The notes under the pieces are model-generated. The model made no database searches and was not told where the DNA came from. It was given only the letters and a program-made list of their open reading frames with translations. Shown here one piece after another: positions 8,302 to 15,143 of a stretch of DNA of 25,058 nucleotides. The translations under genes and the position numbers were made by a program. Source of the stretch: Methylococcaceae bacterium (lineage in GTDB: Bacteria; Pseudomonadota; Gammaproteobacteria; Methylococcales; Methylomonadaceae). The stretch lies in contig JAUXDP010000009.1 in the NCBI GenBank assembly GCA_030618325.1, positions 1 to 25,058 of the forward strand, written 5' to 3'. Position 1 is the stretch's first letter. Each line of letters starts with the position of its first letter.

Positions 8302-9078
8302 ATGTTTATCGATTCCCATTGTCACCTTGATCGTATTGATCTAACACCCTATCAAAATGATTTTTCCAGCTTTATGCGAGAAGCGGAAGATAGCCAGATA
8401 GAACACATGCTTTGCATCAGCATAGATCTGGAATCTTTTCCAGCAATGCAAAAACTGGTTGCTGATTATCCAAATATTTCCTTAACAGTCGGCGTACACC
8501 CCAATGTAACAGATGGCCATGATCCCTCATCTGATGAATTGATAAAATTGGCACAGGATTCAAGGGTCATCGGAATAGGGGAGACCGGGCTGGATTATTT
8601 TCGCAGTGAAGGAGATTTAACCTGGCAGCATAATCGATTTAAAAATCATATTGGAGCCGCTAAACGGTTAAATAAACCCCTGATTATTCATACCCGCGAA
8701 GCTAAAGAGGACACTATACGAATCTTGAGTGAAGAAAATGCAGCTGAGGCGGGGGGAATTATCCATTGTTTTACAGAAGACTGGGCCTTTGCAAAACAAG
8801 CGCTGGACTTGAATTTTTATATTTCATTCTCTGGTATTGTCACTTTTAAAAATGCTCAAGACATCAAAGAAGTAGCAAAAAAAGTCCCCGCAGATCGTTT
8901 TTTAATTGAAACTGATTCGCCATATCTGGCACCCGTACCTTTTCGGGGTAAACCCAATTATCCAATCTATGTGAAACATGTAGCTGAACATATCGCTGAA
9001 CTTAGAAATACTTCAATTAATCAAATAGCTGAACAGAGCCGAGATAATTTCTATCGATTGTTTGGTATCCCGGCGTGA
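8302..9078 (+). CDS. ycfH: TatD-family metal-dependent hydrolase (YcfH)
   Basis: TatD/YcfH enzymes are TIM-barrel metallohydrolases with DNase activity, implicated in DNA repair or quality control. The protein is 258 residues. Metal ligands are visible in order: His6 and His8 (DSHCHLD), Glu in GIGETGLDYF, His in IIHTREA, His in IIHCFTED and Asp in ETDSPYLAPVP. ISFSGIVTFKNA and the PFRGKPNYP loop match E. coli YcfH, which also lies after holB. The ATG has no clear Shine-Dalgarno sequence; a 9-bp hairpin sits just upstream. It is the last gene of the left-hand cluster. Confidence 0.94.
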   Translation: MFIDSHCHLDRIDLTPYQNDFSSFMREAEDSQIEHMLCISIDLESFPAMQKLVADYPNISLTVGVHPNVTDGHDPSSDELIKLAQDSRVIGIGETGLDYFRSEGDLTWQHNRFKNHIGAAKRLNKPLIIHTREAKEDTIRILSEENAAEAGGIIHCFTEDWAFAKQALDLNFYISFSGIVTFKNAQDIKEVAKKVPADRFLIETDSPYLAPVPFRGKPNYPIYVKHVAEHIAELRNTSINQIAEQSRDNFYRLFGIPA

Positions 9079-9113
9079 AATAAAATAGGGAAAATTCCTT
9101 GCGCTTTGTTATT

Positions 9114-9168
9114 ATTCACCGCGAAGTATGCGAAGGGAAATCAAGGTAAAATTCGTGTCCTTCGTGGA
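9114..9168. repeat. Imperfect inverted repeat downstream of ycfH
   Basis: Between the convergent ycfH and methyltransferase genes, CCGCGAAGTATGCGAA (from 9119) is imperfectly complementary to TTCGTGTCCTTCGTGG (ending 9167); I count 12 of 16 matches. Two 10-base words, CGCGAAGTAT (9120-9129) and ATTCGTGTCC (9151-9160), recur in the hairpin element at 14966-15143, the first as its complement. This looks like a remnant of a dispersed intergenic repeat, and could also end transcription on both strands. Confidence 0.4.
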
Positions 9169-9180
9169 AAAATCAAACAT

Positions 9181-9966
9181 TTATCCTGGTTTTATACCAG
9201 AAACCGAAATAATATTCATAGAACAAAAAAAGCAATCATCATCAGCTGCCTGTTGTAATTGTTCTCGCCAACTGGCTAGCTCATCCTTACTGATAGCGTT
9301 TGCGGCTGATGCCCGTTCTTCAATGACTTGAAGCCGTACTAAATTACTGAAAGCTCCTAGATTGGTGGTAAACAAAGGAAAGATGTTTATTTGAATGTCG
9401 GAAATACCCGCTTCCCGAAATAACCGAAATAAACTACGCCCTGTATATCCACTCGCCATCACTTCATCTCTATGAAACTGGAATAATTTCATTTCTGTGT
9501 CAACTGTGTGACCATCTATCGATAAACTACTCCAGTCCGAATCAGTTACTACAATATGTCCTTTGGGCTTGGTGACTCGGTACATCTCTTTCAGGGTTGT
9601 CAATGGATCAGTAAGATGCATAAACACACGCTCGCTACGACAACTGTTGAAATAGTTGTTATCAAAGGGTAGGGCAGCCACGTCGTGGACATGAAATTCT
9701 ACATTCTCAGAGACTCCTAGAGACCCAGCCAGAGTTTTCGCCTCTGCTATCATCTCTGAGTCGTGATCAATACCTACCGCTAATCCATTCTGAGATACCT
9801 GTTTCGCTAATCCAGCAACATCAATCCCAGGGCCGCAACCCACATCTAAAACTCGATCGCCAGATGCTATCGACATTTTTTCATAACTAGATTTCTTTAT
9901 TTCTTTAAATACCAGCGATGCATTTTCAAGATAATCTTTATTAACATATCCTTGGTGATTATTCAT
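9181..9966 (-). CDS. Class I SAM-dependent methyltransferase (UbiE/Methyltransf_11-like)
   Basis: This 261-residue cytosolic protein has the Rossmann methyltransferase core. Motif I is DVGCGPGID (residues 41-49), an acidic residue ends strand 2 (GIDHD, about 65-69), motif II-like HDVAALPFDNNYF follows, and the post-motif region is TLKEMYRVTKPKGHIVVTD. It lacks a membrane segment or other domain. A good ribosome site, GAGGAAG, precedes the ATG by five bases on the minus strand. It is convergent with ycfH and divergent from the acyltransferase. The core resembles quinone- and small-molecule methyltransferases, but the substrate cannot be read from the sequence; the acyltransferase and PLP enzyme nearby hint at secondary metabolism. 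Confidence 0.85.
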   Translation of the reverse strand: MNNHQGYVNKDYLENASLVFKEIKKSSYEKMSIASGDRVLDVGCGPGIDVAGLAKQVSQNGLAVGIDHDSEMIAEAKTLAGSLGVSENVEFHVHDVAALPFDNNYFNSCRSERVFMHLTDPLTTLKEMYRVTKPKGHIVVTDSDWSSLSIDGHTVDTEMKLFQFHRDEVMASGYTGRSLFRLFREAGISDIQINIFPLFTTNLGAFSNLVRLQVIEERASAANAISKDELASWREQLQQAADDDCFFCSMNIISVSGIKPG

Positions 9967-10127
9967 TTGGCTTCCTCAGTAAAAAATTTATTTTTGACTA
10001 CACTCTAAGAATAGAACAATTTTTTGATAACAACTTCACATTTTGCCGAGTTAAATAGAATGACAGCTGAAGTTATTGAACTAGACAGGCTAAGACAGTG
10101 AAGTAATAATGAAAAAGAGGAAAAGCA

Positions 10128-10946
10128 GTGCTACAACATTACCAAAAATATTTTTACGCAGTACACGCCAATACACCTGAGCTGAAAACAATAGCTTATA
10201 AACTTCGTTATAAGATTTATGCCGAAGAATATGGTGAAGAGGTTTTTAATACGGGTAAGAATCTGAAAATAGAAATGGATGAATATGATGATGAGGCTTG
10301 TCACTGTTTACTATTCCATAAACCAACTCATACGCCTATCGGCTATATCCGTTTAGTCCCCTATAATGAAAGGTCAAAAAGGCAGTTACCTATAGAACAT
10401 ATTTGTAATGATGGTTTTGACACTAATATTATCTCTTTAGCAGAGTTAAGGTCCAAAGAGACTGGCGAAGTGTCCCGAATGGCCATAGAGTCCTCATTCA
10501 GGCGTCGTGCTTACGATGTGTCATTTCAATTAAGAGATAAAAGTAGCTCAGGTACCAACAACAGGCGGATGAAAATAAATTATCTGCCGTTGTGTCTAGC
10601 TTTAATGGGTGTGCTTTCATGCCAAGAGACAAAACTAACTTTCTCAGTGGCATTAATGGAACCCAAATTGGCCAAACTGTTAAAAATGTTTGGTATTCAG
10701 CTAAAGCAAATTGGCAGCGTCATTGAATTTCATGGTCAACGGGCACCATTTGTTCTTTATCCGCAGAGTTCTTATGATAGCTTAAGGCCTGGGTTTCGAG
10801 AACTTTGTGCCCAGATAAAAGAGGAATTAAACTTTACGGGTGATATTCCGCAATTACCAATGCTTGATCCAATTCATCCAACGAATTATAAAAATGTGGG
10901 GAAAAACGAATCCCTCCACCCCGCAACGCGCACATTACATCACTAG
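10128..10946 (+). CDS. PEP-CTERM/exosortase-associated acyltransferase (N-acyl amino acid synthase-like), GTG start
   Basis: The protein resembles the GNAT-fold acyltransferase family found beside exosortase/PEP-CTERM gene sets and related to N-acyl amino acid and autoinducer synthases. Supporting segments are KLRYKIYAEEYG (25-36), GYIRLVP (72-78), GEVSRMAIESSFRRR (113-127), and VALMEPKLAKLLKMFGI followed by FHGQRAPFVL (174-210). GTG is the start: AGAGGA (10116-10121) is ideally spaced, while the nearest upstream ATG (10109) is out of frame. It is 272 residues, about 30 longer than I recall for the family; the extra tail (from residue 236) is antisense to the end of the next gene. No exosortase or PEP-CTERM protein is in this window. 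The substrate is unknown. Confidence 0.8.
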   Translation: MLQHYQKYFYAVHANTPELKTIAYKLRYKIYAEEYGEEVFNTGKNLKIEMDEYDDEACHCLLFHKPTHTPIGYIRLVPYNERSKRQLPIEHICNDGFDTNIISLAELRSKETGEVSRMAIESSFRRRAYDVSFQLRDKSSSGTNNRRMKINYLPLCLALMGVLSCQETKLTFSVALMEPKLAKLLKMFGIQLKQIGSVIEFHGQRAPFVLYPQSSYDSLRPGFRELCAQIKEELNFTGDIPQLPMLDPIHPTNYKNVGKNESLHPATRTLHH

Positions 10947-11967
10947 ATTGAAGGTGTTTGAATAATTCTGCATTACTGTATGTCTGATGGGTGAATACAG
11001 TGATGCCAGACTTTAATTTGCTACTGGCTAAAGACAGTAACTTTAACCGACTAGATTGCTGGATTTTTTCAATTAGATATTCAGCATTTGCAATCACCCT
11101 TTGTTCAATTTCAGACATACCTATTTCCAATAATAGGGAAAGGCTGGCTGATAGGGCATGGATAGCCAACATGTTGGGACTGCCACATTCAAATCTTCTT
11201 GCTGTAGGATGAATCTTCCAAGGTTTATTTTCGTAATTGGAGATATCTTCTATCATATGCCATCCGAACTGAGTTAGTTCGAGTTCATTTCTAGCTTTAG
11301 GTGTAGAGTAAAATACCCCTAACCCTTCTGGTCCTAACATCCATTTATGGCCATCTGCCATAACAAAATCAGCTTGATATTCCTGAACGTCAAATTCCAC
11401 AGCACCAATACTTTGTATGGCATCAATACAAAACAGGATATTATGTTTTTTACAAAACTCACCGATTTGCCTTAAATCCATTCTCAAGCCAGAGGCAAAC
11501 TGAACCGAACTAATGGTAATTAGCCGCGTATTTCGATCAACCAAATCAAATAAAGCTTGCTCAGGGGTTAAACTGCTTGAAAGGTCAGCTTCTCTAAATT
11601 CCACACCCTGATTTCTCAATGATTGCCAGGGAATGCGATTTGATGGAAATTCATCTCGACTGGAAACAATATTCTCTCCGTCTTGCCAAGTTAGCCCATA
11701 TGCCACGAAGGATAGTGCTTCCGAAGTGTTTTTTACCAAAGCAATATCATCGGCTGATGGCGCGTTAATTAAGCTTTTTAATTGGTGTCTTAATAGTTTT
11801 TCTTTCTGTAACCATTCAAGATAATACTTAGTACCATAGGTGGTATTTTGACTAGCAAACTCAATGATTGCTTGGGATGTTCTTTTTGGCCATGGAGCAA
11901 CAGCAGCGTGGTTGAGATAAATCAATTGTTCAGAAAGTGGAAATTCCTGCTGTTTATAGTTGGCCAT
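10834..11967 (-). CDS. Class V aminotransferase-fold PLP enzyme (cysteine desulfurase/isopenicillin-epimerase-like)
   Basis: This 377-residue protein has fold-type I class V features: IYLNHAAVAPWP near the N-terminus, KNTSEAL (79-85), the PLP-contacting Asp182 and Gln185 in CIDAIQSIG, and the Schiff-base lysine Lys208 in ADGHKWMLGPEGLGVFY. FECGSPNMLAIHAL and the C-terminal RGGGIRFSPHFYNSLDELD match the SufS/Csd/epimerase group. No obvious active-site cysteine loop typical of desulfurases is visible between Lys208 and the C-terminus, so a lyase, epimerase or other role is possible. Its last 113 bases overlap the acyltransferase tail end-to-end on the opposite strand. A weak GAAAG precedes the ATG. 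Confidence 0.85.
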   Translation of the reverse strand: MANYKQQEFPLSEQLIYLNHAAVAPWPKRTSQAIIEFASQNTTYGTKYYLEWLQKEKLLRHQLKSLINAPSADDIALVKNTSEALSFVAYGLTWQDGENIVSSRDEFPSNRIPWQSLRNQGVEFREADLSSSLTPEQALFDLVDRNTRLITISSVQFASGLRMDLRQIGEFCKKHNILFCIDAIQSIGAVEFDVQEYQADFVMADGHKWMLGPEGLGVFYSTPKARNELELTQFGWHMIEDISNYENKPWKIHPTARRFECGSPNMLAIHALSASLSLLLEIGMSEIEQRVIANAEYLIEKIQQSSRLKLLSLASSKLKSGITVFTHQTYSNAELFKHLQSSDVMCALRGGGIRFSPHFYNSLDELDQALVIAEYHP

Positions 11968-12249
11968 ATCTTTCGTTAATTTTCTTTAAAGAATGCGATT
12001 ATTCACTTTAAACCTGAAAAGTCCGTTGCTAACTGAGATTTTGTGCAAGTTGTTGATTCCTTGATGCTTTAAAAAAACTATTATTCGATGGGTGAAGTTA
12101 AGATTTTGTTAAAGCAGTGAAATCAATATCGTACAATAAAACTCTGCTCCCAATTGTTTTCACGAGTAGATACCTTTCTTAAATAAAGTATTATTTCAGT
12201 GTTTTATTAATGGTATTACTGGGTTTTGTGAATAATATTTCACTGACTA
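11968..12249. other. AT-rich non-coding region upstream of the PLP enzyme gene
   Basis: These 282 bases lie between the start of the PLP enzyme gene (-) and the stop of the 40-aa gene (-). I find no open frame with a ribosome site, no T-run hairpin and no clear -35/-10 pair; the promoter of the PLP gene should be here, but I cannot place it with confidence. Confidence 0.55.
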
Positions 12250-12372
12250 TTATTCTTTCGTTTTTTCTCTTATTATAGTCACGATTTTTTCCTGAATATA
12301 ACGCGCCCACCAAGGCTGTGGAAAATTCCAACCAATAAATGCCCCTACCAAAACCCAAAATAATGTACCCAT
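12250..12372 (-). CDS. Small membrane protein of 40 residues, GWNFPQP motif
   Basis: A short frame on the minus strand encodes 40 residues beginning MGTLFWVLVGAFIGWN. One hydrophobic segment (about 3-16) is followed by an aromatic, proline-rich junction NFPQPWWARY (16-25) and a charged amphipathic tail rich in Lys, Glu and Arg. It is supported by a strong ribosome site, GAGAGGT (12379-12385), seven bases before the ATG, and by a near-consensus promoter 49 bases upstream. The layout suggests a single-span inner-membrane peptide with its charged tail in the cytosol. I vaguely recall similar short proteins ending a helix with a PQP-W motif in other proteobacteria, but I cannot name a family or function. 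Confidence 0.75.
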   Translation of the reverse strand: MGTLFWVLVGAFIGWNFPQPWWARYIQEKIVTIIREKTKE

Positions 12373-12420
12373 AGTTTTACCTCTCTATATTGTTACCAGT
12401 TAATCTTTATGAATAATGTA

Positions 12421-12450
12421 ATTATAATTACGCCTAGTTGATTATGACAA
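12421..12450 (-). promoter_or_regulatory. Near-consensus sigma-70 promoter for the 40-aa gene
   Basis: On the minus strand, TTGTCA (12445-12450, 5 of 6 matches) and TATAAT (12421-12426, perfect) are separated by 18 bases. The predicted transcript starts near 12414, leaving a leader of about 42 bases before the ATG at 12372. This is one of the best promoter matches in the window and argues that the short frame is expressed. Confidence 0.65.
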
Positions 12451-12481
12451 ACTACTTTGATAAATGAAAAATTATTTAATA

Positions 12482-12511
12482 TTGAATAATTTAAGCAATA
12501 ATCTGTATAAT
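12482..12511 (+). promoter_or_regulatory. Predicted promoter of the BON-OmpA operon
   Basis: On the plus strand, TTGAAT (12482-12487, 4 of 6) and TATAAT (12506-12511, perfect) are 18 bases apart. A transcript starting near 12518 would have a leader of about 150 bases before the ATG at 12670. The site lies 31 bases from the opposing promoter of the 40-aa gene, so the two are back-to-back. Confidence 0.55.
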
Positions 12512-12531
12512 ATTTCGAAGTTGTGCATTAA

Positions 12532-12550
12532 TTGGCATGAAATATGCCAA
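12532..12550. repeat. Palindrome in the BON-OmpA leader
   Basis: TTGGCAT (12532-12538) and ATGCCAA (12544-12550) form a perfect 7-bp inverted repeat around five bases. It lies about 20-38 bases after the -10 box, in the leader RNA. It has no T-run, so it is more likely an operator or an mRNA hairpin than a terminator. No regulator gene is near to assign it to. Confidence 0.45.
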
Positions 12551-12669
12551 AAATAATAAAAAAGCTTTACATCTATTTTTAATGGATAAGGGGTGTTGGT
12601 TTAGTTAAATAACCATTCAACTGACTTATACATCCTGAGCAAAATAGTAATAACCTAAAAGGGGGTTTC

Positions 12670-13770
12670 ATGAGCCGAACTGTCATTTTATTGCTGGGCT
12701 TAATTGCGTTAGCGTTGTTAATCTTTCTCTGTGTCCGAAAGCATACGCCGGTTATTCAGGACGATATACAAACACGTGCATCAAGTGTTTTATCATCAGT
12801 TCCGACCGATTGGTCAAATGTTGCTGTTGATGGCCGTAATGTCACTTTAACGGGTGTAGCCCCAACAGAAGCTTTACGTGATAAGGCAGCTGAAATGGCT
12901 CATACAGTACCTGGTGTTGTTAGCGTTGATAATCAGATTACTGTTGCCAAGCTTATGCCAGTTCCTGTTCCTGCCCCAGAACCTGCAGCAATTCAAAGCC
13001 CATATCATAGTTTATTTACCAAAACGACTTCTGGAGTCGTTCTTTCCGGGGTGGTTCCTGACGAAGAACATCGCAAAACCTTATTGAAATTAGCGGAAGA
13101 AAAATTTGGTACAGAAAATGTGACAGATAATTTGGAAATAAGAGAGGGTGCGCCGAAAGGTTGGTCGCAGGTTGCCACATCTGCGATAACTAATTTGAGC
13201 TTGTTTAATAGAGGCTCTGCAAGCATAACAGAAACTCAGATTGAAATATCAGGTGAGGTCAAAGATGGTGAAGCAAAAAATACCATTGAGACTGAGTTAC
13301 AAAAGCTTTTACCTGATAACTTTAAAGTGGCTTTTGATTTGATTGTACCTCAACGGGCAATTGAAGAAATTCATCCAAAACCTGCTCAAGTAACAGGTTC
13401 TTCATGTACTGAACAATTCAATGAGAAATTGACAGGTCAAGTTATCCATTTTTCAACGGATAGTGCTGGTGTTGATGAGAGTGGCCTGGCAGTTATTGAT
13501 AGAATCTTGCAATTCTCGGCAGCTTGTCCAAATTCCATAATTGAAGTTGCAGGGTATGCTGATGCTCGTGGTAGTGATTCATATAACATGAATCTGAGTA
13601 AAAATAGAGCCCAGGCAATTGTGGATAACCTAATTAAAAGAGGAATGCGCGCCGAAAGATTAAAAGTAGTTGGTTATGGTGAAGCAAACCCTAGATCGAA
13701 CAATAACACTAGAAAAGGTCAAGCCGATAACCGTCGCATTGAGTTTTCATACTTACAAGAAGGGGAGTAA
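12670..13770 (+). CDS. BON-domain and OmpA-domain envelope protein (ArfA/OmpATb-like architecture)
   Basis: The 366-residue protein has an N-terminal membrane helix (3-22), a BON domain (about 32-93: NVTLTGVAPTEALRDKA, VPGVVSVDNQI), a Pro-Ala-rich linker (96-108), and a second BON-like segment (about 118-157: SGVVLSGVVPDEEHR). A third weaker repeat follows (about 185-227: IEISGEVKDGEA). A C-terminal OmpA peptidoglycan-binding domain (about 245-363) contains GYADARGSDSYN and LSKNRA, with Asp298 and Arg313 as the likely diaminopimelate contacts. GYAD replaces the more common GHTD. The order TM-BON-OmpA recalls mycobacterial ArfA. A GGGGG-type ribosome site precedes the ATG, and the next gene starts two bases after the stop. 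It probably links the inner membrane to the cell wall. Confidence 0.88.
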   Translation: MSRTVILLLGLIALALLIFLCVRKHTPVIQDDIQTRASSVLSSVPTDWSNVAVDGRNVTLTGVAPTEALRDKAAEMAHTVPGVVSVDNQITVAKLMPVPVPAPEPAAIQSPYHSLFTKTTSGVVLSGVVPDEEHRKTLLKLAEEKFGTENVTDNLEIREGAPKGWSQVATSAITNLSLFNRGSASITETQIEISGEVKDGEAKNTIETELQKLLPDNFKVAFDLIVPQRAIEEIHPKPAQVTGSSCTEQFNEKLTGQVIHFSTDSAGVDESGLAVIDRILQFSAACPNSIIEVAGYADARGSDSYNMNLSKNRAQAIVDNLIKRGMRAERLKVVGYGEANPRSNNNTRKGQADNRRIEFSYLQEGE

Positions 13771-13772
13771 CC

Positions 13773-14396
13773 ATGGGATATTTAATCACGCAAATAATTA
13801 TTTGCCTTTTAATCGCAGCAATTATCGGTTTTATCATTGGTTGGTTGCTAAGAGGTTTGGGATGTAACAATGAAGAGGCTTATGAGGGAGCTAACTTGGA
13901 TAGCAGTAATGCTTCTGGTATCAATACCTTATCATCCGCTGGTTCTACTACAGCAGCAGGGTCGCCGGTAACCAAGGCACCTGTTAAATCTCATCAAATC
14001 GAAAGAATAGAGGGCATCGGGAAAAGTCTTGGCAATTATCTCCGCAATATAGGTGTCAAAACTACTCTTGACCTAATCGAAAAATGTTCAACTGAAAGTG
14101 GCTTTCAACAGGTTGTTAAAGCTGCAGAGGTTGTTGAGCCAGTTGTAACACAGTGGGTCAGCAGGGCAGATTTGATGAGAGTGCCTGATGTTGATGGGCA
14201 ATACGCTGAATTGATGGAGGTTTCAGATATTAAATCAGTTCAAGATCTCGGCAATGCAGATGCGCAGGCGCTGACTACAAAAATGCAAGCTGTTAATCAG
14301 CGTGAGCATAGAATTCCTGACTCAATACCCTTGCCGGATGCTAATATGGTCGCAAATTGGATTAGGGATGCAAAAACACTGCCAGGAAAAATCTAA
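13773..14396 (+). CDS. Membrane-anchored DUF4332 helix-hairpin-helix protein
   Basis: The 207-residue protein starts with a hydrophobic helix (about 4-27, with IIGFIIGWLLRG), then a Ser/Thr/Ala-rich linker (about 42-70), then a domain with two helix-hairpin-helix-like units. IERIEGIGKSLGNYLRNIGVKTTLDLIEKC (about 76-105, only partly needed for recognition) and WVSRADLMRVPDVDGQYAELMEVS (about 127-150) fit the DUF4332 family, whose role is not known. The end (SIPLPDANMVANWIRDAKTLP) is also typical. It begins two bases after the OmpA stop, with GGGGAG at the OmpA end serving as ribosome site, so the two are co-transcribed. Whether the soluble part binds DNA, given the membrane anchor, is open. 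Confidence 0.82.
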   Translation: MGYLITQIIICLLIAAIIGFIIGWLLRGLGCNNEEAYEGANLDSSNASGINTLSSAGSTTAAGSPVTKAPVKSHQIERIEGIGKSLGNYLRNIGVKTTLDLIEKCSTESGFQQVVKAAEVVEPVVTQWVSRADLMRVPDVDGQYAELMEVSDIKSVQDLGNADAQALTTKMQAVNQREHRIPDSIPLPDANMVANWIRDAKTLPGKI

Positions 14397-14470
14397 CCAC
14401 AATAAATTGTTGTGGTAATTTGAAGCTGATATACTCAGAGCGTTTTTAACTTGATTTATAGGATAATATA

Positions 14471-14896
14471 ATGGATTTAGTGAAATTAGGTACTCAATTA
14501 ATCCTTAGCAGACTTGGTGGAAGCGCCAGTGAAAGTGGAATAGCTTCCGCTTTGTCGAGTCTGTTAGGTGGTGGCAAAAGTGATGGTGGGCTTGATTTGG
14601 GCAGCCTGGTTTCAGGAATGCTGGAAAAAGGCGGTGGTTTGGAAGGCATGGTTAGTTCCTGGTTGGGAGACGGTGATAATGATGCAGTTTCAGGAAGCCA
14701 GATAAAAGAAATTTTGGGTGGAGACAAAATAACCGAATTTGCAAAACAGGTCGGCATTGATGAAGATACTGCAGCCGATAGTTTAGCAGAAGCTGTTCCA
14801 CAAATGGTTGATAAAGGCAGTAGCGCTGGTTCTTTGCTTGATGCAGTTGGTGGTATTAGCGGAGCCATTAATTTAGCGAAAAAGCTTCTAGGCTAA
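14471..14896 (+). CDS. DUF937/YidB-like protein
   Basis: The 141-residue protein has a Gly/Ser/Leu-rich N-terminal half (LSSLLGGGKSDGG) and a compact helical C-terminal half: SGSQIKEILGGDKITEFAKQVG, then a segment with TAADSLAEAVPQMVDK (about 73-120). This is the DUF937/YidB pattern, in which a low-complexity Gly region precedes a conserved helical domain. No signal peptide or membrane helix is evident. It lies 74 bases after the DUF4332 gene, with GGAT before the ATG, and is followed by a strong terminator, so it closes the envelope gene group. The molecular function of the family is unknown to me. Confidence 0.82.
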   Translation: MDLVKLGTQLILSRLGGSASESGIASALSSLLGGGKSDGGLDLGSLVSGMLEKGGGLEGMVSSWLGDGDNDAVSGSQIKEILGGDKITEFAKQVGIDEDTAADSLAEAVPQMVDKGSSAGSLLDAVGGISGAINLAKKLLG

Positions 14897-14917
14897 AAAC
14901 CTATAAATTGATAGTTC

Positions 14918-14946
14918 AAAAAAACCCCGGGTTACGGGGTTTTTTT
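14918..14946. terminator. Strong bidirectional intrinsic terminator
   Basis: AAAAAAACCCCG (14918-14929) and CGGGGTTTTTTT (14935-14946) form a 12-bp stem around a five-base loop (GGTTA). The GC core followed by seven T's, mirrored by seven A's before, would end transcripts on either strand: the DUF937 gene from the left and any read-through of the hemJ operon from the right. Confidence 0.9.
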
Positions 14947-14965
14947 ATGCTCGGAGGAATAGATC

Positions 14966-15143
14966 AATTTTATATACTTCGCGCGGTCATGGACGCGGAT
15001 TTTATAACGAGTTGATATTGTCGATAGCTAGGTGCTGAAATGGGTGCATAGCAGGCTATGCAACTATTTCAGCAACGCAGTCTATCAGGGAAAAGGATCC
15101 GATAGAAAACCGCATTCGTGTCCGCGCGAGTTATATAAGAATT
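14966..15143. mobile_element. MITE-like long imperfect hairpin element
   Basis: About 178 bases form one long imperfect inverted repeat. The outer arms AATTTTATATACTTCGCGCGG (first 20 bases from 14966) and CCGCGCGAGTTATATAAG (15122-15139) mirror each other with a few mismatches. Inner arms pair GATAG (15023-15027) with CTATC (15082-15086) and TGCTGAAAT with ATTTCAGCA. The centre TGCATAGC-AG-GCTATGCA (15045-15062) is perfect. There is no reading frame. The structure suits a non-autonomous miniature transposable element or a large dispersed hairpin repeat. The right end covers two bases of the hemJ stop codon. No clear target-site duplication is visible, so the boundaries are approximate. Confidence 0.6.

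Noticed and set aside
9128..9331. A 67-residue frame starting in the ycfH downstream repeat
   Set aside because: Most of it is antisense to the methyltransferase C-terminus, and it has neither a ribosome site nor any known motif.
14494..14868. A 124-residue proline/serine-rich frame opposite the DUF937 gene
   Set aside because: It is antisense to a Gly-rich coding region with a recognised family, and no ribosome site precedes it.
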